DNA from: Methylibium rhizosphaerae
Lineage (GTDB): Bacteria > Pseudomonadota > Gammaproteobacteria > Burkholderiales > Burkholderiaceae_C
Assembly: GCF_006386545.1 (NCBI RefSeq)
Contig: NZ_SWAR01000008.1
Location: forward strand, 62,001-126,000
Reading direction: 5' to 3'
DNA: 64,000 bases
Shown: positions 29,561-40,337 of the stretch, piece by piece
Layout of the letters: the number at the start of each line of letters is the position of its first letter
How positions within the stretch are numbered: the stretch's first letter is position 1
Made by a program: the position numbers and the translations under genes
The notes under the pieces: model-generated
What the model was told of the DNA's origin: nothing
The model's database searches: none
What the model saw: the letters and a program-made list of their open reading frames with translations, nothing else

Positions 29561-30694
29561 ATGTCTACACCTCTGGTCGGCCTGGTTGGCTGGCGCGGCA
29601 TGGTCGGTTCCGTCCTGATGGACCGCATGAGCCAGGAGGGCGATTTCGCCCACATCGAGCCCCTGTTCTTCAGCACTTCCAATGCGGGCGGCAAGGCGCC
29701 GGCCTTCGCGAAGAACGAAACCACGCTGAAGGACGCCCACGACATCGAGGCGCTCAAGCGCTGCGAGATCATCATCACGGCGCAAGGCGGCGACTACACC
29801 AACGAGGTGTTCCCGAAGCTGCGGGCGGCGGGCTGGACCGGTCACTGGATCGATGCGGCCTCGTCGCTGCGCATGAAGGACGACGCGGTCATCATCCTCG
29901 ACCCGGTCAACCTCCCGGTGATCAAGAACGCCCTGGCCAAGGGCGGACGCAACTGGATCGGCGGCAACTGCACGGTGAGCTGCATGCTCATGGGCGTGGG
30001 TGCGCTCTACAAGGCCGGCCTGGTCGAGTGGATGAGCACGCAGACGTACCAGGCCGCCTCCGGCGGCGGCGCCCAGCACATGCGTGAGCTGCTCACCCAG
30101 TTCGGCGCGCTCAACGCCGAGGTGAAGGCCCTGCTCGACGACCCGAAGAGCGCCATCCTCGAGATCGACCGCAAGATCGTCGAGAAGCAGCGCGCCCTGG
30201 GTGCGGAAGAGACCGCCAACTTCGGCGTGCCGCTGGGCGGCTCGCTCATCCCCTGGATCGACAAGGACCTGGGCAACGGCGTGAGCCGCGAGGAATGGAA
30301 GGGCATGGCCGAGACGAACAAGATCCTCGGCCAGGGCGAGGGCTTCGGGACTGCGCCGGTGCCGGTCGACGGTTTCTGCGTGCGCGTCGGCGCGATGCGC
30401 TGCCACAGCCAGGCACTGACCATCAAGCTCAGGAAGGACGTGCCGCTGGCGGACGTCGAGCAACTGATTGCGCACGACAACGCGTGGGTGAAGGTGGTGC
30501 CCAACACCCGTGAAGCGACGATCCACGAGCTCACTCCGGTGGCGGTGACCGGCACGCTGACCATCCCGGTGGGGCGCCTGCGCAAGCTGGCGATGGGCCC
30601 GGAGTACCTCGGCGCCTTCACGATCGGCGACCAGTTGCTGTGGGGCGCTGCCGAACCGCTGCGTCGGATGCTGCGCATCCTGCTCGATGCGTAA
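29561..30694 (+). CDS. asd: Aspartate-semialdehyde dehydrogenase
   Basis: Asd makes aspartate semialdehyde for lysine, threonine, methionine and cell-wall diaminopimelate. The 377-residue protein is of the Gram-negative type: [18 protein letters not shown] at the start, the catalytic Cys in [10 protein letters not shown] near residue 136, and [14 protein letters not shown] near 166. The ATG at 29561 begins the family N-terminus. An upstream in-frame start at 29459 would add an unrelated leader. Confidence 0.95.
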   Translation: MSTPLVGLVGWRGMVGSVLMDRMSQEGDFAHIEPLFFSTSNAGGKAPAFAKNETTLKDAHDIEALKRCEIIITAQGGDYTNEVFPKLRAAGWTGHWIDAASSLRMKDDAVIILDPVNLPVIKNALAKGGRNWIGGNCTVSCMLMGVGALYKAGLVEWMSTQTYQAASGGGAQHMRELLTQFGALNAEVKALLDDPKSAILEIDRKIVEKQRALGAEETANFGVPLGGSLIPWIDKDLGNGVSREEWKGMAETNKILGQGEGFGTAPVPVDGFCVRVGAMRCHSQALTIKLRKDVPLADVEQLIAHDNAWVKVVPNTREATIHELTPVAVTGTLTIPVGRLRKLAMGPEYLGAFTIGDQLLWGAAEPLRRMLRILLDA

Positions 30695-30942
30695 CAAGAT
30701 GCGTAACAAATTGCACGCGGGTTGAGAAGAGGGGGCGCGTTGCCCGGTTGCGACAAAGTACCGGATAACCGCTTCCTTCGCGCCCGAAACGAACGTCAGC
30801 AATTGGATTAGCTTGTCAGCGTATCTGCTTGATGTTATTGTGTTTTCATCTGTTTTCTACATCTGCGCACTGGCGCAGCGATAACTGACGGGCCGGGCGC
30901 CTCTCTCGCCTCCCTGTGCCCGCTGATGTTTTGGGAGACGCC
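30695..30942. other. AT-richer leader region before fimV
   Basis: The 248 bases between asd and fimV are less G/C-rich than their surroundings, notably around 30780-30870. TTGATG followed at promoter-like spacing by TTCTACAT (about 30829-30865) could be the fimV promoter, but the match is loose. No hairpin terminator with a T-run was seen after asd. Confidence 0.4.
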
Positions 30943-33636
30943 TTGAAACGAAACTCGATGTCTGCAGGGCGGTCGCCTGCGAAGTGGGCTGTAAAAAGCG
31001 TGGCAATTGCCGCGCTTTCTGCATTGTTGGCTGCCGCGCCTGAGGCCTGGGCCCTCGGCCTGGGCCGGCTCAACGTGCAGTCCGCGCTGGGCGAAACGCT
31101 CAAGGCGGAAATCGACATCACCAGCATGACTCCCGATGAGGAGTCCAACCTGCGGGTCCGCGTCGCGCCGCCCGAGTCGTATCGCGCCGCGGGTGTCGAC
31201 TACAACGCCGTCCTCCCCAACACCACCGTCACGCTGCTGCGCCGCGCCGACGGCCGGCCGTACCTTCGCCTGAGCAGCGATCGCGCGGTCCAGGAGCCGT
31301 TCGTCGACGTGATCCTCGACATCTCCTGGAACACGGGCCGGCTGGTGCGCGAGTACACGCTGCTGTTCGACCCGCCCACGCTGCGCGCGCCGACTCAAGT
31401 GGCAGGCACTTCGCCCGGCGTCGCTCCGGCGCCGCAGGCCTCCGCGCCTGCGGCTGCGGCGCGACCGGCCCCGCGTACCACGGAGCCTGCTCCGGCTGCC
31501 CGTGCCCCGGCCGCTCCCCGCGCGCCAGCTGCACCTGCCGAGCCGAAGGCGGCTGCCGCCTCGCCTGCCGCCGCCGGCGAGGGCTCCGATGAGTACCGCG
31601 TGCGCGGCGGCGACACGCTGTCTCGCATCGCGTCGAAGACTCAGCGCCCCGGCGTTTCGCTCGACCAGATGCTGGTCGGCCTGTACATGTCCAATCCGCA
31701 GGCCTTCCTCGACAACAACATGAACCGGCTCAAGTCCGGTGTCGTGCTGTCCGTGCCGAGCGCCGAGAAGGCGCAGGAACTGTCTCCCGCCGAGGCGCGC
31801 AAGCTCATCCAGGCGCAAAGCGCCGACTTCGGTGCCTACCGGCAGCGCCTCGCCGGCAAGGTGCCGGCCGCAACCGGCGAAAGCCCCGCGCAGAAGGCCG
31901 GCGGCCAGGTTCAGGCTGAGGTGCAGGACCGCAAGCAGGGTGCTGCGACCACCCCCGACAAGCTGACCCTGAGCAAGGGCGGCGCCGCCCCGGCCAAGGG
32001 CGCCGCGCCCGAGCAGAAGCTGGCCGAGGAGCGTGCCAAGAAGGACGCCGCGACCCGCGTGGCCGAGCTGTCGAAGAACGTCGAAGACCTGAAGAAACTG
32101 CAGGGCGCAAGCGCCGTGGCCGGTGGCACCGGCGCAGCGCCGGCAACGAAGCCTGGCATCAGCGTCCCGGCCGCGGCGCCGACGCCGGCCGTCAAGCCGC
32201 CCGTCGCTACTCCCACGCCCGCTCCGGTCGTTGCTGCCGCGCCGACCCCGGCGCCCACGCCGGTCGCAACGCCCACGCCTGCCCCGACGCCTGCCCCGAC
32301 GCCTGCCCCGACGCCTGCCGCTGTGTCCCTGCCGGCTGCGTCCGCCGCATTGCCGGCTGACCCGGTCGCTTCGGTGCCTGACGCTGCGTCTGCCGCTGCC
32401 GCTGCCGCTGCCGCCTCAGCGCCCGAGGTTGCCGCGCGACCGCCCGTGCGGCCGCCGCGTCCAGCTCCGCCGCCCGTCGAAGAACCTGGCTTCCTCGCCA
32501 ACCTGCTGGAGCACCCGTTGGTGCTGCCGGGAGCCGGCGCGCTCGTGCTGCTGCTGGCCGCCTTCGGCCTGTATCGCATGCGCGCCCAGAAGAAGGCCGA
32601 CAGCGGCGAGACCTCCTTCCTCGAGAGCCGCCTCCAGCCGGACTCCTTCTTCGGCGCCAGCGGCGGCCAGCGCATCGACACGCGTGACGCGACCGGCGTG
32701 CCGTCTTCGATGAGCTATTCGCTCAGTCAGCTCGACGCCATCGGCGACGTGGACCCGGTGGCGGAAGCCGACGTGTACCTGGCCTATGGCCGTGACCTGC
32801 AGGCCGAGGAAATCCTCAAGGAGGCCATGCGCAGCAGCCCTGACCGCCTGGCCATTCGTACCAAGCTGCTCGAGGTGTATGCGAAGCGTCGTGACACGAA
32901 GGGCTTCGAACTGCTTGCGACGCAGCTGTTCGCGCTGACCGGCGGGCAAGGCGAAGACTGGGCAAAGGCGCAGGAGCTCGGTGTTTCGATCGACGCGGAC
33001 AACCCGATGTACCAGCCGGGCGGTCAGCCCGAGGCGGTGCAGGCCGGCGGCAAGCCGGTGGCCGAACCGCTCGGCGCCAGCACGATGCCGCAGTCGGTGC
33101 TCCCGTCGCCCTCGCGCTTCGAAGCGGGGAATTCCGGCATCGACTCCGCTTCGGGCGTGGACCTCGACCTCGACATCGCCGGCGACCACCTTGGCTCGGC
33201 TCCGGCCGCGAAGCTCGATGTCACGCAGCCCTTCACGGCTCCGCCGAGCTTCGATGCACCCGCCACGGCCGACGTGCGCGACAACGACCTGAACTTCGAG
33301 TTGCCCACGCTGGCGCCGACCGTGCCCGCCACGGCAGGTGCGAAGGATTCGTCGCTGGAGTTCGATCTCGCAGGCATCTCGCTCGACCTCAACGCACCGG
33401 CCAATGGCGGCGGGGCGCCGGTTGACGCAGACCTGCCTGATCTCGGCGGCCTCGACATGACCGAAGGCCTCGGTGGCGGCGACGGCGATCCGTTGGCGCG
33501 CAAGCTCGAGCTGGCCGAGGAATTCCGCCAGATCGGCGACTTGGAAGGCGCGCGCGACCTGCTGCAGGAAGTGGTGGCCAAGGCCAGCGGCTCGCTCAAG
33601 ACGAAGGCGCAGGGCATGCTCGACAGCCTAGCCTGA
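30943..33636 (+). CDS. fimV: FimV-like pilus assembly / cell-pole hub protein
   Basis: FimV anchors polar complexes, supports type IV pilus assembly and is needed for twitching in Pseudomonas. The 897-residue protein has a signal segment to about residue 38. The FimV N-terminal domain starts LGLGRLNVQSALGETLKAEI. A LysM peptidoglycan-binding module (EYRVRGGDTLSRIASKTQ) is near 217, a Pro/Ala-rich spacer near 400-520, one membrane helix (LVLPGAGALVLLLAAFGLY) near 526, and an acidic cytoplasmic part ends with the FimV C-terminal motif near 850-895. The start is TTG at 30943, with GGAGA 5 nt upstream; the ATG at 30958 is an alternative. Confidence 0.85.
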   Translation: MKRNSMSAGRSPAKWAVKSVAIAALSALLAAAPEAWALGLGRLNVQSALGETLKAEIDITSMTPDEESNLRVRVAPPESYRAAGVDYNAVLPNTTVTLLRRADGRPYLRLSSDRAVQEPFVDVILDISWNTGRLVREYTLLFDPPTLRAPTQVAGTSPGVAPAPQASAPAAAARPAPRTTEPAPAARAPAAPRAPAAPAEPKAAAASPAAAGEGSDEYRVRGGDTLSRIASKTQRPGVSLDQMLVGLYMSNPQAFLDNNMNRLKSGVVLSVPSAEKAQELSPAEARKLIQAQSADFGAYRQRLAGKVPAATGESPAQKAGGQVQAEVQDRKQGAATTPDKLTLSKGGAAPAKGAAPEQKLAEERAKKDAATRVAELSKNVEDLKKLQGASAVAGGTGAAPATKPGISVPAAAPTPAVKPPVATPTPAPVVAAAPTPAPTPVATPTPAPTPAPTPAPTPAAVSLPAASAALPADPVASVPDAASAAAAAAAASAPEVAARPPVRPPRPAPPPVEEPGFLANLLEHPLVLPGAGALVLLLAAFGLYRMRAQKKADSGETSFLESRLQPDSFFGASGGQRIDTRDATGVPSSMSYSLSQLDAIGDVDPVAEADVYLAYGRDLQAEEILKEAMRSSPDRLAIRTKLLEVYAKRRDTKGFELLATQLFALTGGQGEDWAKAQELGVSIDADNPMYQPGGQPEAVQAGGKPVAEPLGASTMPQSVLPSPSRFEAGNSGIDSASGVDLDLDIAGDHLGSAPAAKLDVTQPFTAPPSFDAPATADVRDNDLNFELPTLAPTVPATAGAKDSSLEFDLAGISLDLNAPANGGGAPVDADLPDLGGLDMTEGLGGGDGDPLARKLELAEEFRQIGDLEGARDLLQEVVAKASGSLKTKAQGMLDSLA
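32279..32314 (+). repeat. Three 12-bp tandem repeats inside fimV
   Basis: The unit CTGCCCCGACGC occurs three times without change (starts 32279, 32291, 32303), followed by a partial unit. It encodes a (PAPT)n stretch in the spacer before the membrane helix. Because 12 bp is four codons, gain or loss of units would lengthen or shorten the linker in frame. Confidence 0.8.
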
Positions 33637-33685
33637 TGCCGCTGTCGCGGAGATCCTGGTCTCCGCAGGCGGCAGGTTCATCAAC

Positions 33686-33717
33686 ACGGGGCCGACCCTT
33701 CGGGGCGGCCCCGTTTG
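33686..33717 (+). terminator. Terminator after fimV
   Basis: ACGGGGCC (33686-33693) pairs with GGCCCCGT (33707-33714), followed by TTTG. It lies 50 nt after the fimV stop and just ahead of truA. The T-run is short. Confidence 0.65.
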
Positions 33718-33729
33718 CATCAAGGGTCC

Positions 33730-34512
33730 ATGCGAATCGCTCTGGGCATCAGCTACCGCGGCCAGCACTATCTCGGCTGGCAAAGCCAGCCGGGCGGGCG
33801 CACGGTGCAGGACCATCTGGAGGCGGCGCTGGCGCGCTTCGCGGCTCAGCCGGTGCGCACCGTCTGCGCCGGCCGCACCGACACGGGCGTGCATGCGCTC
33901 AACCAGGTGGTCCATTTCGACACCGAGCTCGATCGCGAGGTGTTCTCATGGGTGCGCGGGACCAACACCTACCTGCCGGCCGACATCGCGGTGCAGTGGT
34001 GCCTCGAGGTGAACGATCAGTTCCATGCACGCAACAGCGCGCGCGGCAGGCGCTACGCCTACGTCGTGCTCGAGTCGCCGGTGCGTCCGGCGCTCGAGTC
34101 GGGTTCCGTCGGCTGGGTGTTCCGGCCGCTGGACGGCGACGCCATGCGCGCTGCCGCCGCCCACCTCCTGGGCGAGCAGGACTTCAGCGCCTTCCGTTCG
34201 GCCGAATGCCAGGCGGCGTCGCCGGTCAAGACGCTGCGGCGCATCGAGATCAGCCGTCATGGCGCCTATTGGCGCTTCGACTTCGACGCCAGCGCCTTCC
34301 TGCATCACATGGTGCGCAACATCATGGGCTGCCTCATTGCCGTAGGCTCCGGCGTCAGGCCCGCAGCCTGGCTGAAGGACGTGCTCGACGGCCGCAGCCG
34401 GCAGCTGGCGGCGCCCACCTTCTCGCCGGATGGCCTGTACTTTCTCGGTCCATACTACGAAGCCTCGCTGGCCATCCCGGAACGCACGCCGGCGATGGAC
34501 TGGCTGCCCTGA
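33730..34512 (+). CDS. truA: tRNA pseudouridine synthase A
   Basis: TruA makes pseudouridine at positions 38-40 of tRNA. The 260-residue enzyme opens [20 protein letters not shown] and has the catalytic Asp in [20 protein letters not shown] near residue 54, plus [16 protein letters not shown] near 98 and [14 protein letters not shown] near 191. AAGGG stands 5 nt before the ATG at 33730. Confidence 0.95.
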   Translation: MRIALGISYRGQHYLGWQSQPGGRTVQDHLEAALARFAAQPVRTVCAGRTDTGVHALNQVVHFDTELDREVFSWVRGTNTYLPADIAVQWCLEVNDQFHARNSARGRRYAYVVLESPVRPALESGSVGWVFRPLDGDAMRAAAAHLLGEQDFSAFRSAECQAASPVKTLRRIEISRHGAYWRFDFDASAFLHHMVRNIMGCLIAVGSGVRPAAWLKDVLDGRSRQLAAPTFSPDGLYFLGPYYEASLAIPERTPAMDWLP

Positions 34513-34535
34513 GCGAGCGACAAAGGTCCACCACC

Positions 34536-35183
34536 ATGCCCCAGCGTACGCGCATCAAGATCTGCGGCCTGACGCGTGAACAGGACGTCGACGTGGCGGT
34601 CGACTGCGGGGCCGATGCCATCGGCTTCGTGTTCTATGCCAGGAGCCCCCGCGCCGTCGGCTTCGAGCGCGCGGCTGCGTTGGCGAGGCGGCTGCCGCCC
34701 TTCGTCACGCCGGTCGGCCTTTTCGTGAATGCAGAGCTGTTCGAGGTGGAAGCGGCCTGCCGGGCCGTGCCGAACCTCGTGCTGCAATTCCACGGCGACG
34801 AAACGCCCGAAGCCTGCGAAGCCGCGGGCCGGCCGTACCTGCGGGCCGCCCGCATGGGGCCGGGGCTCGATTTGCTAGACTTCGCAGCTCGGTTTTCTGG
34901 CGCCCGCGCCGTGTTGCTCGATGCTCTCGTCGAGGGCTACGGCGGTGGCGGAAAGGTGTTCGATTGGTCGCTCATTCCACCAAACGTTCCCGCTCCGGTC
35001 GTTTTGTCTGGTGGGTTGAATCCTGCAAACGTGACCGATGGGGTTCTTCAGGTCAGGCCCTGGGCCGTTGACGTGAGTTCCGGCGTCGAAAGCGCCAAAG
35101 GCATCAAGGATGCCGACGCGATACGCCGGTTCTGCGAAGCAGTGCGCGAGGCTGACGCCCGCATCGCTTCGAGCATCGCCTGA
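34536..35183 (+). CDS. trpF: Phosphoribosylanthranilate isomerase
   Basis: TrpF carries out the third step of tryptophan synthesis. The 215-residue barrel has [20 protein letters not shown] at the N-terminus with the catalytic Cys, [15 protein letters not shown] near 62, [11 protein letters not shown] near 85 and the C-terminal phosphate site [14 protein letters not shown] near 163. AAAGG precedes the ATG at 34536. It is followed 16 nt later by trpB. Confidence 0.95.
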   Translation: MPQRTRIKICGLTREQDVDVAVDCGADAIGFVFYARSPRAVGFERAAALARRLPPFVTPVGLFVNAELFEVEAACRAVPNLVLQFHGDETPEACEAAGRPYLRAARMGPGLDLLDFAARFSGARAVLLDALVEGYGGGGKVFDWSLIPPNVPAPVVLSGGLNPANVTDGVLQVRPWAVDVSSGVESAKGIKDADAIRRFCEAVREADARIASSIA

Positions 35184-35199
35184 AGAAGACACCCTCACC

Positions 35200-36417
35200 A
35201 TGCTGAACTATCACCAGCCCGACGCGCGCGGGCATTTCGGACCCTATGGCGGCACCTTCGTGGCCGAGACGCTCGTCCATGCGCTCGACGAACTGAAGGC
35301 CGCCTACGAAAAATACAGCGCCGACCCGGCGTTCCAGGCTGAATTCCGGAAGGAACTCGCCCACTTCGTGGGCCGGCCGAGCCCCATCTACCACGCCGAG
35401 CGCATGAGCCGCGAACTGGGCGGCGCGCAGATCTACCTGAAGCGCGAGGACCTGAACCACACCGGCGCGCACAAGGTCAACAACACCATCGGCCAGGCCC
35501 TGCTGGCGCGCCGCATGGGCAAGCCGCGCATCATTGCCGAGACCGGGGCAGGGCAGCATGGAGTGGCGACCGCCACCATCTGCGCCCGATACGGCCTCGA
35601 ATGCGTGGTCTACATGGGCAGCGAAGACGTGAAGCGCCAGTCGCCCAACGTCTACCGCATGCACCTGCTGGGCGCGAAGGTGGTGCCGGTCGAAAGCGGC
35701 TCCAAGACCCTGAAGGACGCCCTCAACGAAGCGCTGCGCGACTGGGTCACCAACGTCGAGAACACCTTCTACATCATCGGCACGGTGGCGGGCCCGCACC
35801 CCTACCCGATGATGGTGCGCGACTTCCAGCGCGTGATCGGTGACGAATGCCTGGTGCAGATGCCGCAGATCGCCGGCCGCCAGCCCGATGCGGTGATCGC
35901 CTGCGTGGGCGGCGGCAGCAATGCGATGGGCATCTTCTATCCCTACATCGAGCATGAGGGCACGCGGCTCATCGGTGTGGAGGCCGCGGGCGAAGGGCTC
36001 GATTCCGGCCGCCATGCGGCTTCGCTGTCGGCCGGCTCGCCCGGGGTGCTGCACGGCAACCGAACCTACCTGCTGCAGAACGAAGACGGCCAGATCATCG
36101 AGACCCACTCGGTGTCTGCCGGGCTCGACTACCCCGGCGTCGGGCCCGAGCATGCCTATCTGAAGGACATCGGCCGGGCCGAATACGTCGGCATCACCGA
36201 CGACGAGGCGCTCAAGGCCTTCCATCACCTGTGCCGCACCGAAGGCATCATCCCGGCTCTCGAGTCGAGCCATGCGGTGGCCTATGCGATGAAACTCGCA
36301 CCCACCCTGCGGCCCGACCAGCACATCCTCGTCAACCTCTCCGGGCGCGGAGACAAGGACATCAACACGGTGGCCGACCTGGCCGGCGTGAGCCTCATGA
36401 AAGGCGGTGCCCGATGA
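35200..36417 (+). CDS. trpB: Tryptophan synthase beta chain
   Basis: TrpB joins indole to serine using pyridoxal phosphate. The 405 residues include the PLP-lysine loop [20 protein letters not shown] near 87, [14 protein letters not shown] near 110 and the phosphate loop [11 protein letters not shown] near 236. The stop overlaps the trpA start by 4 nt (ATGA), matching the alpha2beta2 complex. Confidence 0.97.
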   Translation: MLNYHQPDARGHFGPYGGTFVAETLVHALDELKAAYEKYSADPAFQAEFRKELAHFVGRPSPIYHAERMSRELGGAQIYLKREDLNHTGAHKVNNTIGQALLARRMGKPRIIAETGAGQHGVATATICARYGLECVVYMGSEDVKRQSPNVYRMHLLGAKVVPVESGSKTLKDALNEALRDWVTNVENTFYIIGTVAGPHPYPMMVRDFQRVIGDECLVQMPQIAGRQPDAVIACVGGGSNAMGIFYPYIEHEGTRLIGVEAAGEGLDSGRHAASLSAGSPGVLHGNRTYLLQNEDGQIIETHSVSAGLDYPGVGPEHAYLKDIGRAEYVGITDDEALKAFHHLCRTEGIIPALESSHAVAYAMKLAPTLRPDQHILVNLSGRGDKDINTVADLAGVSLMKGGAR

Positions 36418-37229
36418 GCCGCATCGCTGCCACCTTCAAACGTCTGCAGGCCGAGGGCCGCAAGGCGCTGATCCCCTACGTGACCGCAGGCGATCCGTTT
36501 GCCGACGCGACCACCGAACTGATGCTGGCGATGGCCGAGGCCGGCGCCGATGTCATCGAGCTCGGTGTGCCGTTCTCGGACCCGATGGCCGACGGCCCGG
36601 TGATCCAGCGTGCCTCGGAGCGGGCGCTGGCCAAGGGCATCGGCCTCAAGCACGTGCTGGCCATGACCCGGGCCTTCCGCGAAAGGAACGACACCACGCC
36701 GGTCGTCCTGATGGGCTATGCCAACCCGGTGGAGCGCTATGGCATAGAGGCGTTCGTGGCCGATGCCAGGGCGGCCGGCGTGGACGGCGTGCTGATCGTG
36801 GACTACCCGCCCGAAGAGTGCGAGGCCTTCGCCTCGACGCTGAAGGCCGCGGGCCTCGACCCCATCTTCCTGCTCGCACCCACCTCCACCGAGCAGCGCA
36901 TGCAGGACGTGGGCCGTGTGGCCACCGGCTACGTGTACTACGTCTCGCTCAAGGGCGTCACGGGAGCGGGTCACCTCGACACCTCCGCCGTGGCGCAGGC
37001 CGTACCACGCATTCGCAACCATGTCCAGGTGCCGGTGGGTGTAGGCTTCGGGATTCGCGACGCCGCCACAGCCCAGGCGGTGGCCCAGGTTGCCGACGCC
37101 GTGGTGATCGGCTCTCGCATCGTGCAACTGCTCGAAGAGCAGACGCGTGACACCGTGGTTGCAGCGGGCCGGCAGTTCATTGCCGAGATCCGCAGCGCCC
37201 TTGACAACATGAAAGGAGCGACTAGATGA
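36414..37229 (+). CDS. trpA: Tryptophan synthase alpha chain
   Basis: TrpA cleaves indole-glycerol phosphate and channels indole to TrpB. The 271-residue barrel shows [20 protein letters not shown] near 22, the catalytic Glu in [20 protein letters not shown] near 47, the catalytic Asp in [16 protein letters not shown] near 123, and the phosphate loop VGFGIRD near 209. The stop overlaps accD by 4 nt. Confidence 0.96.
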   Translation: MSRIAATFKRLQAEGRKALIPYVTAGDPFADATTELMLAMAEAGADVIELGVPFSDPMADGPVIQRASERALAKGIGLKHVLAMTRAFRERNDTTPVVLMGYANPVERYGIEAFVADARAAGVDGVLIVDYPPEECEAFASTLKAAGLDPIFLLAPTSTEQRMQDVGRVATGYVYYVSLKGVTGAGHLDTSAVAQAVPRIRNHVQVPVGVGFGIRDAATAQAVAQVADAVVIGSRIVQLLEEQTRDTVVAAGRQFIAEIRSALDNMKGATR

Positions 37230-38098
37230 GTTGGCTCGAAAAACTCCTGCCGCCCAAGATCCAGCCTACCGACCCCAACGAGCGCCGGCAGGTGCCCGAA
37301 GGCCTGTGGATCAAGTGCCCGGCCTGCGAGACGGTGCTCTACAAGACCGACCTCGAACAGAACCTCAACGTCTGCCCGAAGTGCTCGCACCATCACCGCA
37401 TCGGTGCCCGTGCGCGGCTCAACGGCTTCCTCGACCCCGAAGGCCGCTACGAGATCGGCCAGGAAGTGGTGCCGGTCGACGCCCTCAAGTTCAAGGACAG
37501 CAAGAAGTACCCCGATCGCCTCAAGGAGGCGATGGAGTCCACCGGCGAAACCGATGCGCTCATCGTGATGGGCGGCGCCGTGCACACCGTGCCGGTGGTG
37601 GCCGCTGGTTTCGAGTTCGACTTCATGGGCGGCTCGATGGGCTCCGTGGTCGGCGAGCGCTTCGTGCGCGGGGTCGAAGCCGCCTGCGACCAGAAGACGC
37701 CGTTCATCTGCTTCACCGCCACCGGCGGCGCGCGCATGCAGGAAGGCCTGCTGAGCCTCATGCAGATGGCCAAGACCAATGCATCGCTCACCCGCCTGGC
37801 CAAGGCCAAGCTGCCCTACATCAGCGTGCTGACCGACCCCACCATGGGCGGCGTTTCGGCCGGCTTCGCCTTCATGGGCGACGTGGTGATCGCCGAGCCC
37901 AAGGCGCTGATCGGCTTTGCCGGCCCGCGCGTGATCGAGAACACCGTGCGCGAGAAGCTGCCTGAAGGTTTCCAGCGCAGCGAGTTCCTGCTCAGCAAGG
38001 GAGCGCTCGACATGATCGTCGACCGTCGCGAGCTGCGCATGACGGTGGCACGCATCGTCGCGATGCTGCAGCGCCAGCCCGCCGACGCGGTGGCCTGA
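37226..38098 (+). CDS. accD: Acetyl-CoA carboxylase carboxyltransferase beta subunit
   Basis: AccD transfers CO2 from biotin to acetyl-CoA in the first step of fatty acid synthesis, together with AccA. The 290-residue protein has the N-terminal zinc finger [12 protein letters not shown]...[10 protein letters not shown] (C-X2-C-X15-C-X2-C) near 32-54 and the crotonase fold with [19 protein letters not shown] near 163. AAAGGAG lies 8 nt before the ATG, which overlaps the trpA stop. Confidence 0.96.
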   Translation: MSWLEKLLPPKIQPTDPNERRQVPEGLWIKCPACETVLYKTDLEQNLNVCPKCSHHHRIGARARLNGFLDPEGRYEIGQEVVPVDALKFKDSKKYPDRLKEAMESTGETDALIVMGGAVHTVPVVAAGFEFDFMGGSMGSVVGERFVRGVEAACDQKTPFICFTATGGARMQEGLLSLMQMAKTNASLTRLAKAKLPYISVLTDPTMGGVSAGFAFMGDVVIAEPKALIGFAGPRVIENTVREKLPEGFQRSEFLLSKGALDMIVDRRELRMTVARIVAMLQRQPADAVA

Positions 38099-38125
38099 CG
38101 CCACCGTAGGTTCCACTGCGCAAGC

Positions 38126-38152
38126 AAAGCCGGCCTGGGCGCCGGCTTTTTC
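38126..38152 (+). terminator. Terminator after accD
   Basis: AAAGCCGGC (38126-38134) pairs with GCCGGCTTT (38141-38149), followed by TTC. It lies about 30 nt after the accD stop and 22 nt before folC. Confidence 0.75.
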
Positions 38153-38173
38153 GTTCCCGGCACACATGCTTCC

Positions 38174-39484
38174 ATGACCCTCGACGACTGGCTCGCCTAC
38201 TGCGAGCGCATCCATCCCAGGACCATCGACATGGGCCTCGACCGCGTGCAGACGGTGCTGCAGCGTCTCGGCCTGAAGTTCGACGTGCCGGTGTTCACCG
38301 TGGCGGGCACCAACGGCAAGGGCTCCACTTGCGCAATGCTCGAGAGCATCCTGCTGCAGGCCGGCTACCGGGTAGGCCTGTATGCCAAGCCCCACCTCGT
38401 GCACTTCGAGGAGCGCTGCCGCGTCAACGGCAGGATGGTCGAGGCTGATGTGCTGGTGCCGCACTTCGAGGCGGTGGAGGCCGCGCGAGGCGAGGTGTCG
38501 CTGACCTACTTCGAGTTCACCACGCTCGTCATCGCACGTGCGCTGTCGATGGCCGAGGTGGACGTGGTGATCCTCGAGGTGGGGCTGGGCGGCCGGCTCG
38601 ATGCGGTGAATGCGATAGACACCGACTGCGCCATCATCACGAGCATCGACCTCGATCACACCGACTACCTGGGGCCCGACCGCGAGTCGATCGGCCGCGA
38701 AAAGGCCGGCATCATGCGCACCGGCCGGCCGGTCATCGTGTCGGACCCGGTGCCGCCGCAGAGCGTGAAGGATCACGCACAAGCCATCGATGCCGACCTG
38801 TGGCTGTTCGGTCGCGACTTCAACTACAGCGGCGACAAGCAGCAGTGGTCCTGGGCCGGGCGCAACAAGCGCTACAACAGCATGGCCTACCCGGCGCTGC
38901 GAGGCGCCAACCAGCTGCTCAATGCCTCGGGCGTGCTGGCGGCACTGTCCGCCATGCACCACCGGCTGCCGATCTCCGCGCAGGCGGTGCGCACCGGGCT
39001 GGCGCTGGTCGAGCTGCCGGCACGGTTCCAGATCGTGCCGGGCCAGCCGACGCTGGTGCTTGACGTGGCGCACAACCCGCACGCAGTGGCGGCGCTGGCC
39101 AACAACCTCGACCAGATGGCGTTCTATCCGCGCACCTTTGCCGTGTTCGGCGCGATGGCGGACAAGGACATCTCCACGCTGCTGACGCGCATGCTGCCGG
39201 TAGTGGACGGCTGGTACTGCACCAACCTGCCCACGCCGCGCGCCGCCACGGCAGAAGCGCTCGTCGAACTCGTGCGCTCCGCGGAAGGGGAGGCCCGTGC
39301 CCGAGGCGCGGTCCTGCCGGCTCGCATCGATGCGAGCGCGCACGGCGACCCGCGCTCGGCCCTCCTGGCGGCACTCGAGGCTGCAGACCCCGCTGATAGA
39401 ATCGTCGTCTTCGGATCGTTCTACACAGTGGGCGGCGTGATGAAGGACGGTCTGCCCCGCATGGCGGCCAAACATCTGGGCTGA
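38174..39484 (+). CDS. folC: Bifunctional dihydrofolate synthase / folylpolyglutamate synthase
   Basis: FolC adds glutamate to dihydropteroate and then to folates. The 436-residue Mur-ligase-family enzyme has the ATP loop FTVAGTNGKGSTCAMLESIL near 41, SITSIDLDH-type segment IITSIDLDHTDYLGPDRESI near 157, and LVLDVAHNPHAVAALANNL near 297. No ribosome site is obvious before the ATG at 38174. The gene sits in the usual accD-folC-SPOR-cvpA-purF order of the group. Confidence 0.95.
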   Translation: MTLDDWLAYCERIHPRTIDMGLDRVQTVLQRLGLKFDVPVFTVAGTNGKGSTCAMLESILLQAGYRVGLYAKPHLVHFEERCRVNGRMVEADVLVPHFEAVEAARGEVSLTYFEFTTLVIARALSMAEVDVVILEVGLGGRLDAVNAIDTDCAIITSIDLDHTDYLGPDRESIGREKAGIMRTGRPVIVSDPVPPQSVKDHAQAIDADLWLFGRDFNYSGDKQQWSWAGRNKRYNSMAYPALRGANQLLNASGVLAALSAMHHRLPISAQAVRTGLALVELPARFQIVPGQPTLVLDVAHNPHAVAALANNLDQMAFYPRTFAVFGAMADKDISTLLTRMLPVVDGWYCTNLPTPRAATAEALVELVRSAEGEARARGAVLPARIDASAHGDPRSALLAALEAADPADRIVVFGSFYTVGGVMKDGLPRMAAKHLG

Positions 39485-39577
39485 GCGCGCGCGCCGGCCC
39501 TGTTCCGGGTTTCAACGCAGCAGTGGGTGGCGCCCCACGCCACGTTCGGCACCTTCCTACTGCCTACGCAACCGCAC

Positions 39578-40333
39578 ATGGGTCTGCTGTCATTCCTGAA
39601 ACGAAGCCCCGACGAATCTTCCTCAGGCCGCAAGACAGCGCGAACCGCTGAGCCGGGCGAGGCCGATCGTGCACGCACGAGGGCGCGTCAGCGCCTCATC
39701 GGCGCTGCGGTCCTGGTCGGCCTGGGCGTGGTGGGCTTCCCCATCCTCTTCGATACCCAGCCCAGGCCGCTGCCGGTCGACATCCCGATCGAGATCCCGG
39801 CCAAGGACGGCGTCGCGGCGCTGCCGCAACCCAAGCCCCGGCCGACGGCGGCTCCCGCTGCGACTTCCTCGTCGCGGCCGGCCCCCTCGAGTACGCCGGT
39901 GCCTGCGGCCGAAGCGCCGCGCGAAGTGGCGGCTGCGCCCACGCCCGCTGCAACGCCCACGCCCAGCCCGACGCCGTCACCGCGGCCCACGGCCACCCCT
40001 GCGCCGACCAAGGCCCCCGAAAAGCCCGCCGAAGCCAAGCCCGCCAAGGAGGGTGCGCGCGCCCAGGCGCTGCTCGAGGGTCGCGAAGCGGCCGCAGAAG
40101 GTGCGGGCCGCTTCGTCGTGCAGGTGGGTGCCTTCGGCGATGCGAACGCCGCGCGCGAGGTGCGCCAGCGGGTCGAGAAGCTGGGGCTGAAGACCTATAC
40201 CCAGGTGGTCGAGACGGGGGGCGGCAAGCGCATCCGCGTGCGCGTTGGCCCCTACGGCGATCGCGCTGAGGCCGAAAGAGCCGTGGCCAAGCTCAAGCAG
40301 GCCGGGCTGTCGCCTGCGTTGCTCACGCTCTGA
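39578..40333 (+). CDS. SPOR-domain membrane protein (DedD-like)
   Basis: The 251-residue protein has a short cytoplasmic start, one membrane helix (LIGAAVLVGLGVVGFPILF, about residues 44-62), a long Pro/Thr/Ala linker, and a C-terminal SPOR domain (about 175-250: RFVVQVGAFGDANAAREVRQ). SPOR domains bind septal peptidoglycan, so it should locate to the division site. DedD is the usual name at this place, before cvpA. The start at 39578 follows from the short, Lys-containing N-terminus. Confidence 0.85.
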   Translation: MGLLSFLKRSPDESSSGRKTARTAEPGEADRARTRARQRLIGAAVLVGLGVVGFPILFDTQPRPLPVDIPIEIPAKDGVAALPQPKPRPTAAPAATSSSRPAPSSTPVPAAEAPREVAAAPTPAATPTPSPTPSPRPTATPAPTKAPEKPAEAKPAKEGARAQALLEGREAAAEGAGRFVVQVGAFGDANAAREVRQRVEKLGLKTYTQVVETGGGKRIRVRVGPYGDRAEAERAVAKLKQAGLSPALLTL

Positions 40334-40337
40334 CCGG

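Noticed and set aside
39840-40030. Pro/Thr/Ala-rich low-complexity DNA in the SPOR gene as a repeat or CRISPR-like array
   Set aside because: Units are irregular and coding; it is an ordinary flexible linker.
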